From the NCBI RefSeq assembly GCF_041428715.1, contig NZ_CP155572.1: a DNA stretch of 64,000 nt, one strand, 5' to 3'. Of the stretch, positions 43,682 through 51,976 are shown one piece after another (the stretch's first letter is position 1; each line of letters opens with the position of its first letter). Source of the stretch: Sporomusa malonica (GTDB lineage: Bacteria > Bacillota > Negativicutes > Sporomusales > Sporomusaceae). The notes beneath the pieces were generated by a model, which did not search any database, had not been told where the DNA came from, and worked only from the letters and a program-made list of their open reading frames with translations. A program made the position numbers and the translations under genes.

Positions 43682-44299
43682 GTGGACAAAACGGTAATCG
43701 GTGTATTGGCATCAGGACGCGGCAGTAATCTGCAAGCGATTGTCGACGCCATTCAAGCCGGGCGGCTTGCTGCCAAGATTGGTGTGGTTATCAGTGATAA
43801 CCCGGAAGCCAATGTCTTAAAGCGCCTGGCAGGGTCAGACATTCCAGCGATATGTATTGACAGGCGGCAGTTTGCCAGCCGCCAGCAATTTGAGGCTGCT
43901 GTTGCCGAAGAACTTAACATCCGCCATGTTGGACTGGTCGTATTGGCGGGTTTTATGCGGATTCTAAGCCAGTATTTTATTGACCGGTTTGCCGGAAAGA
44001 TCATGAACATTCACCCGTCGCTGCTGCCAGCTTTTCCTGGTGAGAATGCCCAGCATAAAGCTTTATACTATGGAGCCAAGATAGCAGGCTGCACTGTCCA
44101 TTTTGTTGATGAAGGTATGGATACCGGCCCGATTATCTTGCAGGAGGCTGTGCCTGTCTTAGAAAATGACAGTGCTGAGACGCTATCAGAACGTATTCTG
44201 CATGCCGAACATATTCTTTATCCCCGTGCTCTTGCCTTATATTGCGAAGGGCGTCTGACTATTGAGGGGCGGCGTGTGCGAATCATTGATAAAGAGTAA
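43682..44299 (+). CDS. purN: Phosphoribosylglycinamide formyltransferase PurN
   Basis: Transfers a formyl group from 10-formyltetrahydrofolate to GAR. The protein has 205 residues. Motifs are VLASGRGSNLQAI near 8-20 (GSNL phosphate loop), VVLAGFMRILS near 87, NIHPSLLPAFPG near 108 (catalytic Asn and His), and TVHFVDEGMDTGPIILQ near 137 (catalytic Asp). The start is GTG at 43682 with GGGGGCTG upstream. It is 12 bases after purM. Confidence 0.96.
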   Translation: MDKTVIGVLASGRGSNLQAIVDAIQAGRLAAKIGVVISDNPEANVLKRLAGSDIPAICIDRRQFASRQQFEAAVAEELNIRHVGLVVLAGFMRILSQYFIDRFAGKIMNIHPSLLPAFPGENAQHKALYYGAKIAGCTVHFVDEGMDTGPIILQEAVPVLENDSAETLSERILHAEHILYPRALALYCEGRLTIEGRRVRIIDKE

Positions 44300-44316
44300 A
44301 TAAGCGAGGGACACTA

Positions 44317-45858
44317 ATGAAGATAAAACGTGCGCTCTTAAGTGTGTCGGACAAAACCGGCATTGTTGAGTTTGCCAAAGCCTTGCATGCCATCGGGGTT
44401 GAACTGATTTCCACTGGCGGAACTATGAAAGCCATTAAGGATGCAGGCATACCAGTTACCTATGTCAGTGAAGTTACCGGTTTTCCCGAGATCATGGACG
44501 GCAGGGTAAAGACTCTTAACCCTTATATCCATGGCGGTATACTGGCCATTCGTGATAACCCCGGCCATCAGGCCGCAATGGACGAGCATAACATCACCGG
44601 CATTGATTTGGTGGCTGTTAACCTGTATCCCTTCCGCCAGACTGTAGCCAAGCCTGATGTGACGTTAAACGATGCTGTGGAGAATATTGATATTGGCGGT
44701 CCTGCTATGATTCGAGCAGCGGCTAAGAATTTTCACTATGTGACAGTTGTCGTAAATCCAGCACGTTATGGAGAAATCATTGCCCAACTAACTGCTGGCG
44801 GTGAAGTCGAGTTCAAAAATCGTATGGCATTGGCCCAGGAAGCCTTTAGCCACACAGCTGGTTATGATGCCTACATAGCTCGTTATTTGAGCGGACAGCT
44901 TGGTCAAGGTCTTTTCCCGGAAACCCTGCAGCTAGTGTATGAAAAGGCCCAAGACTTGCGTTATGGAGAGAACCCACACCAGGCCGCTGCTTTTTACCGT
45001 GAACAATATTACTCAGGGCCGGGCGTAGCCAATGCTAAGCAGCTAAATGGCAAAGAATTGTCGTTTAACAATATCGTCGATGTGGAAGCTGCCTATGCAC
45101 TTGCTGCTGAGTTTGAGCAGCCTGCTGCTGTTATTATCAAACATACTAATCCCTGTGGCACAGGCATTGGCGCTACTTTGGCTGAGGCCTACAATAAAGC
45201 CTATCAGGCCGACCCGGTATCCGCTTTTGGTGGTATTATCGGCATAAACCGGGAAGTGGATAAAGATACGGCTGAGCTTATCAGTGAGCTCTTTGTCGAA
45301 GCTGTTATTGCTCCGGCATTTAGCCAGCAAGCACTGGATATCCTGACGAAAAAGAAAAATATTCGTCTGCTTGCAGCTGAGCTGCCGCAGCCTGACAGCA
45401 CTCGGCTTGACGTTAAATCAGTGGCCGGCGGCGTGCTTTTGCAGCAGGCTGATATGGTAACTGCACCCAAGAGTGAGATGAAAGCTGTCACCAAACGCCA
45501 GCCCACAAATGCGGAATGGGAACAGCTATTATTTGCCTGGAAGGTTGTTAAACATGTTAAGTCTAATGCTATAGTCATTGCTAATGACAATAAGACACTT
45601 GGTGTAGGCGCAGGTCAAATGAACCGCGTGGGTGCCGCTGGTATTGCGCTGGCGCAGGCCGGTGAACAGGCAAAAGGTGCAGTCTTGGCCTCAGATGCCT
45701 TTTTCCCTTTTGCCGATACTGTTGGGGCTGCTATTGAGGCTGGTATCACCGCTATTATTCAGCCAGGTGGCTCGGTCAATGATGAAGATTCGATTAAAGT
45801 GGCAGACGAACACGGCATTGCTATGGTGTTCACTGGCATGAGGCATTTTAAACATTAG
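44317..45858 (+). CDS. purH: Bifunctional AICAR formyltransferase/IMP cyclohydrolase PurH
   Basis: Catalyses the last two steps to IMP. The protein has 513 residues. The cyclohydrolase half has LLSVSDKTGIVEFA near 7, STGGTMKAI and TGFPEIMDGRVKTLNP near 55. The transformylase half has LRYGENPHQAAAFY near 211, NGKELSFNNIVD near 240, IIKHTNPCG near 271 (catalytic Lys-His) and AFGGIIGINREVD near 300. GAGGGA precedes the ATG. It ends the purine run; a strong bidirectional terminator follows. purD, purL/Q/S, purK and purB are not in the window. Confidence 0.97.
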   Translation: MKIKRALLSVSDKTGIVEFAKALHAIGVELISTGGTMKAIKDAGIPVTYVSEVTGFPEIMDGRVKTLNPYIHGGILAIRDNPGHQAAMDEHNITGIDLVAVNLYPFRQTVAKPDVTLNDAVENIDIGGPAMIRAAAKNFHYVTVVVNPARYGEIIAQLTAGGEVEFKNRMALAQEAFSHTAGYDAYIARYLSGQLGQGLFPETLQLVYEKAQDLRYGENPHQAAAFYREQYYSGPGVANAKQLNGKELSFNNIVDVEAAYALAAEFEQPAAVIIKHTNPCGTGIGATLAEAYNKAYQADPVSAFGGIIGINREVDKDTAELISELFVEAVIAPAFSQQALDILTKKKNIRLLAAELPQPDSTRLDVKSVAGGVLLQQADMVTAPKSEMKAVTKRQPTNAEWEQLLFAWKVVKHVKSNAIVIANDNKTLGVGAGQMNRVGAAGIALAQAGEQAKGAVLASDAFFPFADTVGAAIEAGITAIIQPGGSVNDEDSIKVADEHGIAMVFTGMRHFKH

Positions 45859-45874
45859 AATAGTAGGCTAAATA

Positions 45875-45915
45875 AATAGACTGTAAAAGGGCCATAACCC
45901 TTTTACAGTCTATTT
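45875..45915. terminator. Bidirectional terminator between purH and the SIMPL gene
   Basis: AAATAGACTGTAAAAGGG-CCATA-ACCCTTTTACAGTCTATTT, a stem of about 17-18 base pairs with A and T runs on both sides, so it can stop transcripts from both converging genes. Confidence 0.92.
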
Positions 45916-45919
45916 TAGT

Positions 45920-46642
45920 TTACTCTAGTTCTACAACTACCTGCACATTGGCTGTTAGCATCACCAGTCCGGCTGAGATAGGTGTTGCCGAAGAATCAGC
46001 CATAAGGGCTTTGGAATATAACCGGCCAGCAACTTCGGGTGACTGGAGGTTAATACCGTTTTCATTGACTGTCTTAACCCGTACCACCCGCTTGTTTAGT
46101 GCTGCGGCAATGGCATCAGCCTTGGTCATGGCGTCCCGCACAGCCTGAGCCAGCGCTGCATTTTTAACATCAGTCTCATCCCGTTTGCCAAACCGAATGT
46201 TATTTATTTGGTTTGCACCGGCATTCAGGGCGGTATCAATAACTTCGCCGGCTTTTTCCGTTGAAGTCGTTACGGTGATACTGTTAGTAATTTGGTAGCC
46301 TTTGATAGTTGGAATACGCTTGCCGCTGTCGTCATTTTTGTAGAGCGGTGTTACTGCATAGTGCGCCGTCTTTATGTATTCAGACTTAATTCCTAAGCCT
46401 TCTACTTGACGACGAATTTTTTCTGATACTTCGGCATTTTTGGCTTGGGCGCTGGCAATGGTATCAGCTTCTGTTACAGTACCTAAATTGATGTAGGCAA
46501 TATCTGGAGCAAGCTCTTCCTGGTGACTACCGCTTACCTGCACTTCGGTAACATTAGGATTTTTCTCGGCAGCCAAGGCGGCTGGCAGCGCGGCTGTCAT
46601 GATTAGCAGCGCCAAAGTTAAGATTTTTGCTGATTTAAACAT
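45920..46642 (-). CDS. SIMPL-domain (DUF541) exported protein
   Basis: Exported protein of about 240 residues. The signal peptide is residues 1-25 (MFKSAK, hydrophobic core, cleavage after ALAA). The mature part starts with TEVQVSGSHQEELAPDIAYI, the opening of SIMPL/DUF541 proteins such as B. subtilis YjfJ-like or BP26-type proteins, and has the central pattern IKGYQITNSITVTT and the C-terminal SAGLVMLTANVQVVVEL. The family forms periplasmic channel-like oligomers; function unclear. ATG 46642 is chosen over 46651 because GGGAG touches the upstream ATG but lies 8 bases from this one. Convergent with purH. Confidence 0.87.
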   Translation of the reverse strand: MFKSAKILTLALLIMTAALPAALAAEKNPNVTEVQVSGSHQEELAPDIAYINLGTVTEADTIASAQAKNAEVSEKIRRQVEGLGIKSEYIKTAHYAVTPLYKNDDSGKRIPTIKGYQITNSITVTTSTEKAGEVIDTALNAGANQINNIRFGKRDETDVKNAALAQAVRDAMTKADAIAAALNKRVVRVKTVNENGINLQSPEVAGRLYSKALMADSSATPISAGLVMLTANVQVVVELE

Positions 46643-46782
46643 CTGAATCATCTCCCTTTCGTATAGTTAAACGTTTGAAGAGAATAAAGGTAACGCAATT
46701 AATCATAAGAATTGTATCTACTAAATTGGGATGGTAATACTTGAAGTAATACCCGATTAAGCTGGGATGGAGGCGAGGCGTA

Positions 46783-47442
46783 GTGGAACACCAAGTGACT
46801 ACCCGCTGGCAGGCGTTTACTGGTAGGTTAGGGGCAAACTCTTATTCTGCGGAAATAGTATTAGAAATTTTGCTAGATAGTTACAGACAATATTTTCGCC
46901 ATTATCATGGGCTCAGCCATCTTGCTGATTGTTTTAAACACCTGGATGAAATCAAAACAGAGCTAACTAATTATGATTTGGTAGAGTATGCGCTATGGTT
47001 TCACGACATAGTCTGTGTGCCAAATGCCAAAAGCAATGAAGCATTAAGTGCGGCTGCCTCGTATTATGCTGCTACCCAGCTCAGACTTGCAGATGAATTT
47101 AGTCGGCAGGCTGTTAGGCTAATTATGCTGACAAACCACAAGGCTGTGGCCGAAAACACGGATGAGGCTTATTTACTCGACATTGACTTGGTAGTCTTGG
47201 GGCGGGAGTGGGATAGTTTCCTGGGTTATGAGTACCAGATAAAAGCCGAGTACAGTCATATGCCTGAATTCGATTACCGGCAAGGGCGGCAACAATTTAT
47301 CAAAGTATTTCTTAGCCGAGACACAATCTATCAAACCGATTATTTCCGGAAAAAGTATGAGCAAACTGCTAGGCGTAATTTAGTTGCGCTCCAAGGGTTT
47401 CTCGCAAATCAAATTATAGGGGTAACTGATGGTCGAGTGTGA
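46783..47442 (+). CDS. HD-superfamily metal-dependent phosphohydrolase
   Basis: Protein of 219 residues. The metal-ligand residues of the HD fold are visible in RHYHGLSHLADC near 37-48 and ALWFHDIVC near 71 (His-Asp pair), with AYLLDIDLVVLG near 131 giving the last Asp. It matches the family of predicted HD phosphohydrolases often mislabelled as receptor subunits in databases; the substrate is unknown. GTG start with GGAGGCGAGG upstream. Its 3' end overlaps the convergent MocR gene by 34 bases. Confidence 0.82.
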   Translation: MEHQVTTRWQAFTGRLGANSYSAEIVLEILLDSYRQYFRHYHGLSHLADCFKHLDEIKTELTNYDLVEYALWFHDIVCVPNAKSNEALSAAASYYAATQLRLADEFSRQAVRLIMLTNHKAVAENTDEAYLLDIDLVVLGREWDSFLGYEYQIKAEYSHMPEFDYRQGRQQFIKVFLSRDTIYQTDYFRKKYEQTARRNLVALQGFLANQIIGVTDGRV

Positions 47443-48926
47443 CTGCTGATTTTATTGTTTCCTAGAACATGAAGGGCTTTGCCTAAACGTTTGACGCCTT
47501 CAAGCAGCTTTTCTTCGGGATGAGTCACAAAACACAGCCTGAGTTCCCGGGCGCCCGAGGCATCGGCATAGAAGGCTTCGCCAGGTACAAAAGATACTCC
47601 CGTCTTAGCCGCCTCATGTAATAGCTGCCTTGTTAAAATACCATTGTTTAGTGTGCACCAGAAATAAAAGCCGCCTGTTGGCAGGGTAAAGGTCAGATGC
47701 GGGCTGCAGTAGCGCTTAAGAGCACTGGCTACAAGGTCACGGCGTCTTTTGTATTCGGTGCGGACAGAGACAAGATGATCATCTAACAGATCTTCGGTTA
47801 AATAGTCATAGAGCAGCTTTTGTGACAAGTTACTGCTGTGGAGGTCGATGTATTGTTTTTCTAGAGCAAAACGGTTAATTACTGTTTCCGGCGCAGTAAC
47901 CCAGCCTGTGCGCAGTCCGGGAAAAAGCATTTTAGAGAAAGTTCCCAGGCCAATAACTCCGCCGTACGGGTCAAGCGCTTTAAGGGAAAGGGGAGGCTGT
48001 TCGCCGTAGTACAATTCGCCGTATGGGTCATCTTCCACAATCACCAACCGGTGTTTGGCAGCTAGTTTTAAAAGTTCATGCCGCTCTTCGATGGGGATAA
48101 CCCGGCCATTAGGGTTTTGAAATGTCGGCATTATGTATAGCAGTTTCGGGCGGTAGCGTATAAGGTAATCCTCCAATATGTCAAGTGGCAGACGTCCTGA
48201 GGCTGGCAAACTAAGCAGTCGGGCATTGGCTGCGCTGAACATCTGAATGGCCCCAAGATAAGTAGGGGACTCAACAATAACATAGTCGCCAGGCTCAAGG
48301 AAAACTTTTGTGATTAGATATAACCCCTGCTGGGAACCGCTTACGATCATGGTATTATCAGGTGTTACATTATAGCCCTTTTTTGTCAGTCGAGCAGCCA
48401 AAATACGTCGGAGCGGCACATAGCCTTCAGTTGGGATATGGCCCAAGTCAGCGCCGTTCAGATGGGCGGATAGCTGGCTGAAGAGCCGATTAAAGTGAAT
48501 AAGCGGATAAAGTGCAGGATCAGGCATGCCGGCAGCCAGAGGGATGATACCCTCGGCGGAGGTAGATGCAATCAGTTCGCGGAGAATGGAGGATGACTGC
48601 GTATTTAGACTAGGGGTAAATAACTGTGACCAGGGTACCGTAGGAGAGGAGGGCTGGATGGGTGGGGCTAAATCAGCCACATAGGTACCGCTGCCGACTC
48701 TGGTACTGATAAGCCCCTGCTCTTCGAGCTGGCGGTAAGCATTTATGGCTGTCGTGCGACTTACGCTCAAAAGGGCGGCAAGTTCGCGTTCTGGCGGCAG
48801 CTTAGTTCCGGCAGGCAATATGCTGCTTTTGATATTCTCAGCCAATGCGCTAGCAATCTGGTTGTATAAAGGTATTGCTGACTTAGGTATAAGTGAACCA
48901 TGTTCGAAGATTTTGGATATATCCAT
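47409..48926 (-). CDS. MocR-family (GntR plus aminotransferase) transcription regulator
   Basis: Protein of 505 residues. The N-terminal GntR winged helix (about 15-85) reads LPPERELAALLSVSRTTAINAYRQLEEQGLI. A class I aminotransferase-like domain (about 120-490) contains the PLP Lys in GLGTFSKMLFPGLRTGW, the Asp of VEDDPYGELYYG and the Arg of LRLCFV. MocR proteins use PLP as a sensor, e.g. PdxR and GabR. Divergent from azlCD across an intergenic palindrome, so control of azlCD is likely. AGGGAGAG precedes the ATG on this strand. Confidence 0.92.
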   Translation of the reverse strand: MDISKIFEHGSLIPKSAIPLYNQIASALAENIKSSILPAGTKLPPERELAALLSVSRTTAINAYRQLEEQGLISTRVGSGTYVADLAPPIQPSSPTVPWSQLFTPSLNTQSSSILRELIASTSAEGIIPLAAGMPDPALYPLIHFNRLFSQLSAHLNGADLGHIPTEGYVPLRRILAARLTKKGYNVTPDNTMIVSGSQQGLYLITKVFLEPGDYVIVESPTYLGAIQMFSAANARLLSLPASGRLPLDILEDYLIRYRPKLLYIMPTFQNPNGRVIPIEERHELLKLAAKHRLVIVEDDPYGELYYGEQPPLSLKALDPYGGVIGLGTFSKMLFPGLRTGWVTAPETVINRFALEKQYIDLHSSNLSQKLLYDYLTEDLLDDHLVSVRTEYKRRRDLVASALKRYCSPHLTFTLPTGGFYFWCTLNNGILTRQLLHEAAKTGVSFVPGEAFYADASGARELRLCFVTHPEEKLLEGVKRLGKALHVLGNNKISSHTRPSVTPII

Positions 48927-48943
48927 TTGTAAAAACTCTCCCT

Positions 48944-48984
48944 AAATATCCAATTAATTCATTAATATTTATAATTGGATATTT
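48944..48984. promoter_or_regulatory. Palindromic operator candidate between mocR and azlC
   Basis: AAATATCCAATTA (48944-48956) and TAATTGGATATTT (48972-48984) form a perfect 13-base inverted repeat with a 15-base A/T-rich gap. A shorter GGATATATCC palindrome (48915-48924) lies at the start of the mocR gene. Position between divergent genes suggests binding by the MocR-type regulator. Confidence 0.6.
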
Positions 48985-49039
48985 ACAATGTTTTTCCTGC
49001 CTAGTAATATAAAATAAATTACAAAAGGCGGTGAACCTT

Positions 49040-49729
49040 ATGAAAGATTATGTCCAAGGGGCACGTGAGAGTCTTCCCGTTATGCTGGGGGTTGCACCCT
49101 TTGGTATTACTTGTGGTGTTATGGGGCTGACTGCAGGGCTGACTCCTGTGGAAACTGTGCTTATGTCACTGTTGGTATTTGCCGGGGCTGCACAATTTAT
49201 TGGAATAACTATGCTGGGAGCGGGGGTTACCGGTTGGGGCCTTATTGTATTTACTACATTGCTGATTAATCTTCGCCACCTGCTAATGGGGGCGTCACTG
49301 GCGCCGCATCTTTTGCAGCTGCCACTGGCGCGTCAGCTGCTGTTGAGCTTTACTCTGACAGACGAAGCGTATGCCATTACTGCCAACCGGACAGCTAAAG
49401 AAGGCTATAGTGCCGATTACCAGATGGGGAGTAGTTGGGCTCTTTATTTTATCTGGGTGATGTCAACAATCGTAGGTGTGCTAGTAGGGAGCTATATTCC
49501 CGATCCACTGGCCTGGGGGCTTGATTTTGCCATGCCTGCTACCTTTTTGGCTATGCTGATGCCGCGCCTGACCAATCATGTAAGTATTGCAGTGTGCCTG
49601 GTTGCTGCCGTAACGGCAGTTGTGGGAGCTGCTTATTTACCCGGAAAATGGTATATAATAGCCGCCTGTATAGCTGCTAGCATAACAGGCGGCTTATTGG
49701 AAAAGGAGGAGGACAATCATGCGATCTGA
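49040..49729 (+). CDS. azlC: AzlC-family branched-chain amino acid exporter subunit
   Basis: Membrane protein of 229 residues with about seven to eight helices. Family motifs are PVMLGVAPFGITCGVMGL near residue 14, VFAGAAQFIGITML near 52, INLRHLLMGASLAP near 77, and the acidic LTDEAYAIT near 111. AzlC with AzlD forms the large and small subunit of the branched-chain amino acid (and azaleucine) exporter. ATG 49040 is used because AAGGCGGTGA lies 6-8 bases upstream; the GTG at 49031 lies within that site. It overlaps azlD by 11 bases. Confidence 0.92.
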   Translation: MKDYVQGARESLPVMLGVAPFGITCGVMGLTAGLTPVETVLMSLLVFAGAAQFIGITMLGAGVTGWGLIVFTTLLINLRHLLMGASLAPHLLQLPLARQLLLSFTLTDEAYAITANRTAKEGYSADYQMGSSWALYFIWVMSTIVGVLVGSYIPDPLAWGLDFAMPATFLAMLMPRLTNHVSIAVCLVAAVTAVVGAAYLPGKWYIIAACIAASITGGLLEKEEDNHAI

Positions 49730-50042
49730 AATCATGCTTATCATTGTGGGAATGGCAGCAGTAACCTTTATTACAAGATTTGGCGCGCTGGCGTTATTAA
49801 AGAAAACTGGTCTGCCAACCTGGTTTGAACGCTGGCTCAAACATGTGCCGATTGCAATTTTAACGGCGCTTATCATGCCATCGCTGCTTCTGCCGCAAGG
49901 CCAAATTGATCTTTCGCTTAACAATCATTATCTGCTGGCCGGGGTACTGGCAGCCATTGTGGCTTATACATGCCGGAACGCTATACTTACTATGGGGCTG
50001 GGCTTAACGGCCATGCTTTCCCTTAGGTGGCTGGGAATATAG
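49719..50042 (+). CDS. azlD: AzlD-family small subunit of the branched-chain amino acid exporter
   Basis: Membrane protein of 107 residues with three or four helices. AAVTFITRFGALALL near 13, HVPIAILTALIMPSLL near 43 and YTCRNAILTMGLGLTAM near 83 are the AzlD pattern. It begins inside azlC (11-base overlap) with AAAGGAGGAGG before the ATG, so both subunits are made together. Confidence 0.92.
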   Translation: MRSEIMLIIVGMAAVTFITRFGALALLKKTGLPTWFERWLKHVPIAILTALIMPSLLLPQGQIDLSLNNHYLLAGVLAAIVAYTCRNAILTMGLGLTAMLSLRWLGI

Positions 50043-50096
50043 TGTTATTTCGGGTAGTTAGATATCCTCGGTTAGTTTTTTTATCCGATGACTAAC

Positions 50097-50204
50097 CCGC
50101 TCTAAGACTCCCATCTTCTACAAGTGGGAGTTAAGAGCGGCTAAGTCCCTGGATAAGGGCGACTAACCTTCAGATGGGGTTAAAACCCCACCTGAAGCTA
50201 AGTC
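50097..50204. repeat. Block of three hairpins, possible relic of a mobile palindromic element
   Basis: Three adjacent inverted repeats: CCGCTCTAAGACTCCCA / TGGGAGTTAAGAGCGG (50097-50140), AGTCCCT / AGGGCGACT (50144-50164) containing the core CTGGATAAGGGC (50149-50160) shared with the repeats at 30880 and 39790, and TTCAG-TGGGGTT / AACCCCA-CTGAA (50169-50196). The words GGCTAAGTC and AGCTAAGTC repeat directly around hairpins 2-3. It ends exactly where the minus-strand sensor-like gene stops. It resembles ends of IS200/IS605-type or palindrome-associated elements; no transposase is present. Confidence 0.65.
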
Positions 50205-50857
50205 TACTTTATCAACTGATTGGCATTATTCAGGTTGGTTTTGCATTCGCTCAGTGCATTCTGCTCAAGCATGCTTTGAGCATGGGCAAGTTCTTCCGTC
50301 TTTTCTTTCAATTTGAAAGCCATAATCTCCAGAGCTTTTTCATTTTCGATAATAATACTAACAGGCAGGCGATAAATCAAGGTGTTTGTTAAAAGACCCA
50401 GCCCGAAAAAAATGCCTGACAAGAGTACTGTAGACATGATAACACTTGCGGCTGTTACTGTAATTTCAACATAGCCATGTGTTGTGCCGCGAAAGGTAAT
50501 ATCTACACGGCGGATAATATCAAACAGTGCTGGCGAAGGAACTCCTGCTGAACTTTCACTGTTTGACCAGTTAGTTGCAATTTTGATGTGTTTTATATCA
50601 GGCTTTTGCTGGTACAAAGAGACCAAGCTATTAAGCTGTTGTAAATTATACTGCCGCATATCAGGATTGTTGATTACAATTTCTTGTGCTTCTCGAGCTA
50701 TTTGTTGAGCAAGTGCCGCTGTTTCAGCTTGTTTGGTTTTCCAAGCCCAGCCGAGATAAGTCAGCGGTGTACATAAAGAGATTAAAAGGCCGGCAATTAA
50801 CGCCAAGAAAAACATGCGTGTCGCAAATACCTTACTGTGTTCTTCACCCCTGGACAT
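50204..50857 (-). CDS. Sensor-like membrane protein without output domain (possibly truncated)
   Basis: Protein of 217 residues. TM1 is at about 12-37, an extracytoplasmic domain at about 38-130 (DPTLRQ-type helical region then a small beta domain ending THGYVEITVT), TM2 at about 135-160, then a coiled coil (ENEKALEIMAFKLKEKTEELAHAQSM) that normally leads into a kinase, GGDEF or HD-GYP domain. The frame ends within a few residues of the coiled coil (NNANQLIK), exactly at the palindromic block 50097-50204. It may be a broken receptor. ATG 50857 is chosen for GGAGGTG upstream; the GTG at 50866 lies within that site. Confidence 0.7.
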   Translation of the reverse strand: MSRGEEHSKVFATRMFFLALIAGLLISLCTPLTYLGWAWKTKQAETAALAQQIAREAQEIVINNPDMRQYNLQQLNSLVSLYQQKPDIKHIKIATNWSNSESSAGVPSPALFDIIRRVDITFRGTTHGYVEITVTAASVIMSTVLLSGIFFGLGLLTNTLIYRLPVSIIIENEKALEIMAFKLKEKTEELAHAQSMLEQNALSECKTNLNNANQLIK

Positions 50858-51022
50858 TACGATCACCTCCGTACAGGGAGCTGCCTTCTTGTTAGTATAC
50901 TATATGCTAAGCAAGGGTTAGTTGACACATTTTTGTTATATGTAAACTAAAAAAGTGGTAGCCAATAATTAGCCTGCAGCATAGGATATGGTGTACGAAA
51001 TCTTTTGGAGGTGCGATAGGCC

Positions 51023-51532
51023 ATGCCTATGAATGAAGAAGAGCGTAAACCGAAACATCAACACCATCCTCAGGCAGATATGTTGCATGTTCATACTTAT
51101 CTGACTGAAGTTAATGTAGCAGATGACCATCAGCATGTTATTTTAGGTGTTAGTGGTCCGGCACGGGAGAAGGGAAATACTCACGTTCACCGGATTCACG
51201 GGCGGACTTCTTTTATTAGTGAAGAGGGTGAATGCGGTGGTCACTGGCATACCCAAGACGTTATGACCGGGCCGGCTATTGAAATGCCGGACTGTAGCCA
51301 TGTTCACTATTTTGAAGGCATTACAAGTAAAGATGACGACCATTGCCATACTTTTGCTGGGGCTACTGGTCTTGGACCATCTCTTTTCTACATGGAAGAT
51401 ACAGTGGATGAGTGTGAGGAAGAAGATTATGATGACTGCTGCGACGAGGTAGAAGAAGAGGAAGAGTGCGAAATGCCAGTAAAAATGCCTAAGTATAAAT
51501 ATAAATACGGCAAGCGTCCAGAAGAAGAATAA
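51023..51532 (+). CDS. YmaF-like histidine-rich protein with acidic Cys tail
   Basis: Protein of 169 residues with about five repeated His-x-His units at regular spacing: MLHVHTYL, DDHQHVILG, NTHVHRIHG, GGHWHTQD, CSHVHYFEG and DDHCHTFAG. This is the YmaF-type pattern of HxH-Y/F-G repeats known from Bacillus. The C-terminus (about 125-150) is a strongly acidic stretch with Cys (DECEEE, DDCCDEVEEEEECE), followed by a Lys/Tyr-rich end. The composition suggests binding of metal or cations, perhaps on the spore or cell surface; the function is not known. GGAGGTG precedes the ATG. Confidence 0.75.
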   Translation: MPMNEEERKPKHQHHPQADMLHVHTYLTEVNVADDHQHVILGVSGPAREKGNTHVHRIHGRTSFISEEGECGGHWHTQDVMTGPAIEMPDCSHVHYFEGITSKDDDHCHTFAGATGLGPSLFYMEDTVDECEEEDYDDCCDEVEEEEECEMPVKMPKYKYKYGKRPEEE

Positions 51533-51540
51533 GTTATAAA

Positions 51541-51582
51541 AAGAAGCAGCCGCCGGCATCACTGCTGGGGGCTGCTTCTTTT
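51541..51582 (+). terminator. Terminator of the YmaF-like gene
   Basis: AAGAAGCAGCC...GGCTGCTTCTTTT with a loop region that itself holds GCCGGCATCACTGCTGGGG. T-rich tail TTTTCTG. Confidence 0.85.
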
Positions 51583-51657
51583 CTGTGGAAACAAGGCTCT
51601 TTTGATATTTATCCGTAAAACAACGAATCAATAGCGAAAGAGCTTTGTTACGGTATT

Positions 51658-51822
51658 TTACTCTAAGACAATGGCAGCATTAGGCTGAGTCCGCCGACCG
51701 ATATGATAGGGTAATGTGAGGAAAAACCATATCGGTGAAGTAAATATCAGCAAAAACAGAGACACTAGAAATAACGGACTGACAACTGCCAACATCAGGT
51801 AAAACGCCATATTGTTAAACAC
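51658..51822 (-). CDS. Small two-helix membrane protein, unknown
   Basis: A 54-residue protein with two hydrophobic helices (MAFYLMLAVVSPLFLVSLFLL and FTSPIWFFLTLPY) and a short polar basic tail. The start is taken at GTG 51822 because GGGAGGGGGTGAG lies 5-6 bases before it; a longer frame from TTG 51846 would put this site inside the gene. I recognise no family. Gene calling may miss it because of its length. Confidence 0.5.
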   Translation of the reverse strand: MFNNMAFYLMLAVVSPLFLVSLFLLIFTSPIWFFLTLPYHIGRRTQPNAAIVLE

Positions 51823-51976
51823 AAGCTCACCCCCTCCCGCGGTCAAAGATAAGTAGAGTAGAAAGGTAACTGAAACCTGTAGCTTAAGTATACACTATCT
51901 TACTTGTGAAATAAAGTACAATTATGAAATAAAGTTAAATAATTCACATATTCTTTAAAGATTTGCAATCTACACA

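Noticed and set aside
50043..50096. GGTTAGT...ACTAACC hairpin after azlD as a terminator
   Set aside because: The T run is in the loop instead of after the stem, so it does not fit an intrinsic terminator on the plus strand.
51143..51631. 162-codon minus-strand frame opposite the YmaF-like gene
   Set aside because: Its F/I-rich sequence is the complement of the acidic, His-rich coding strand and spans the terminator of that gene.
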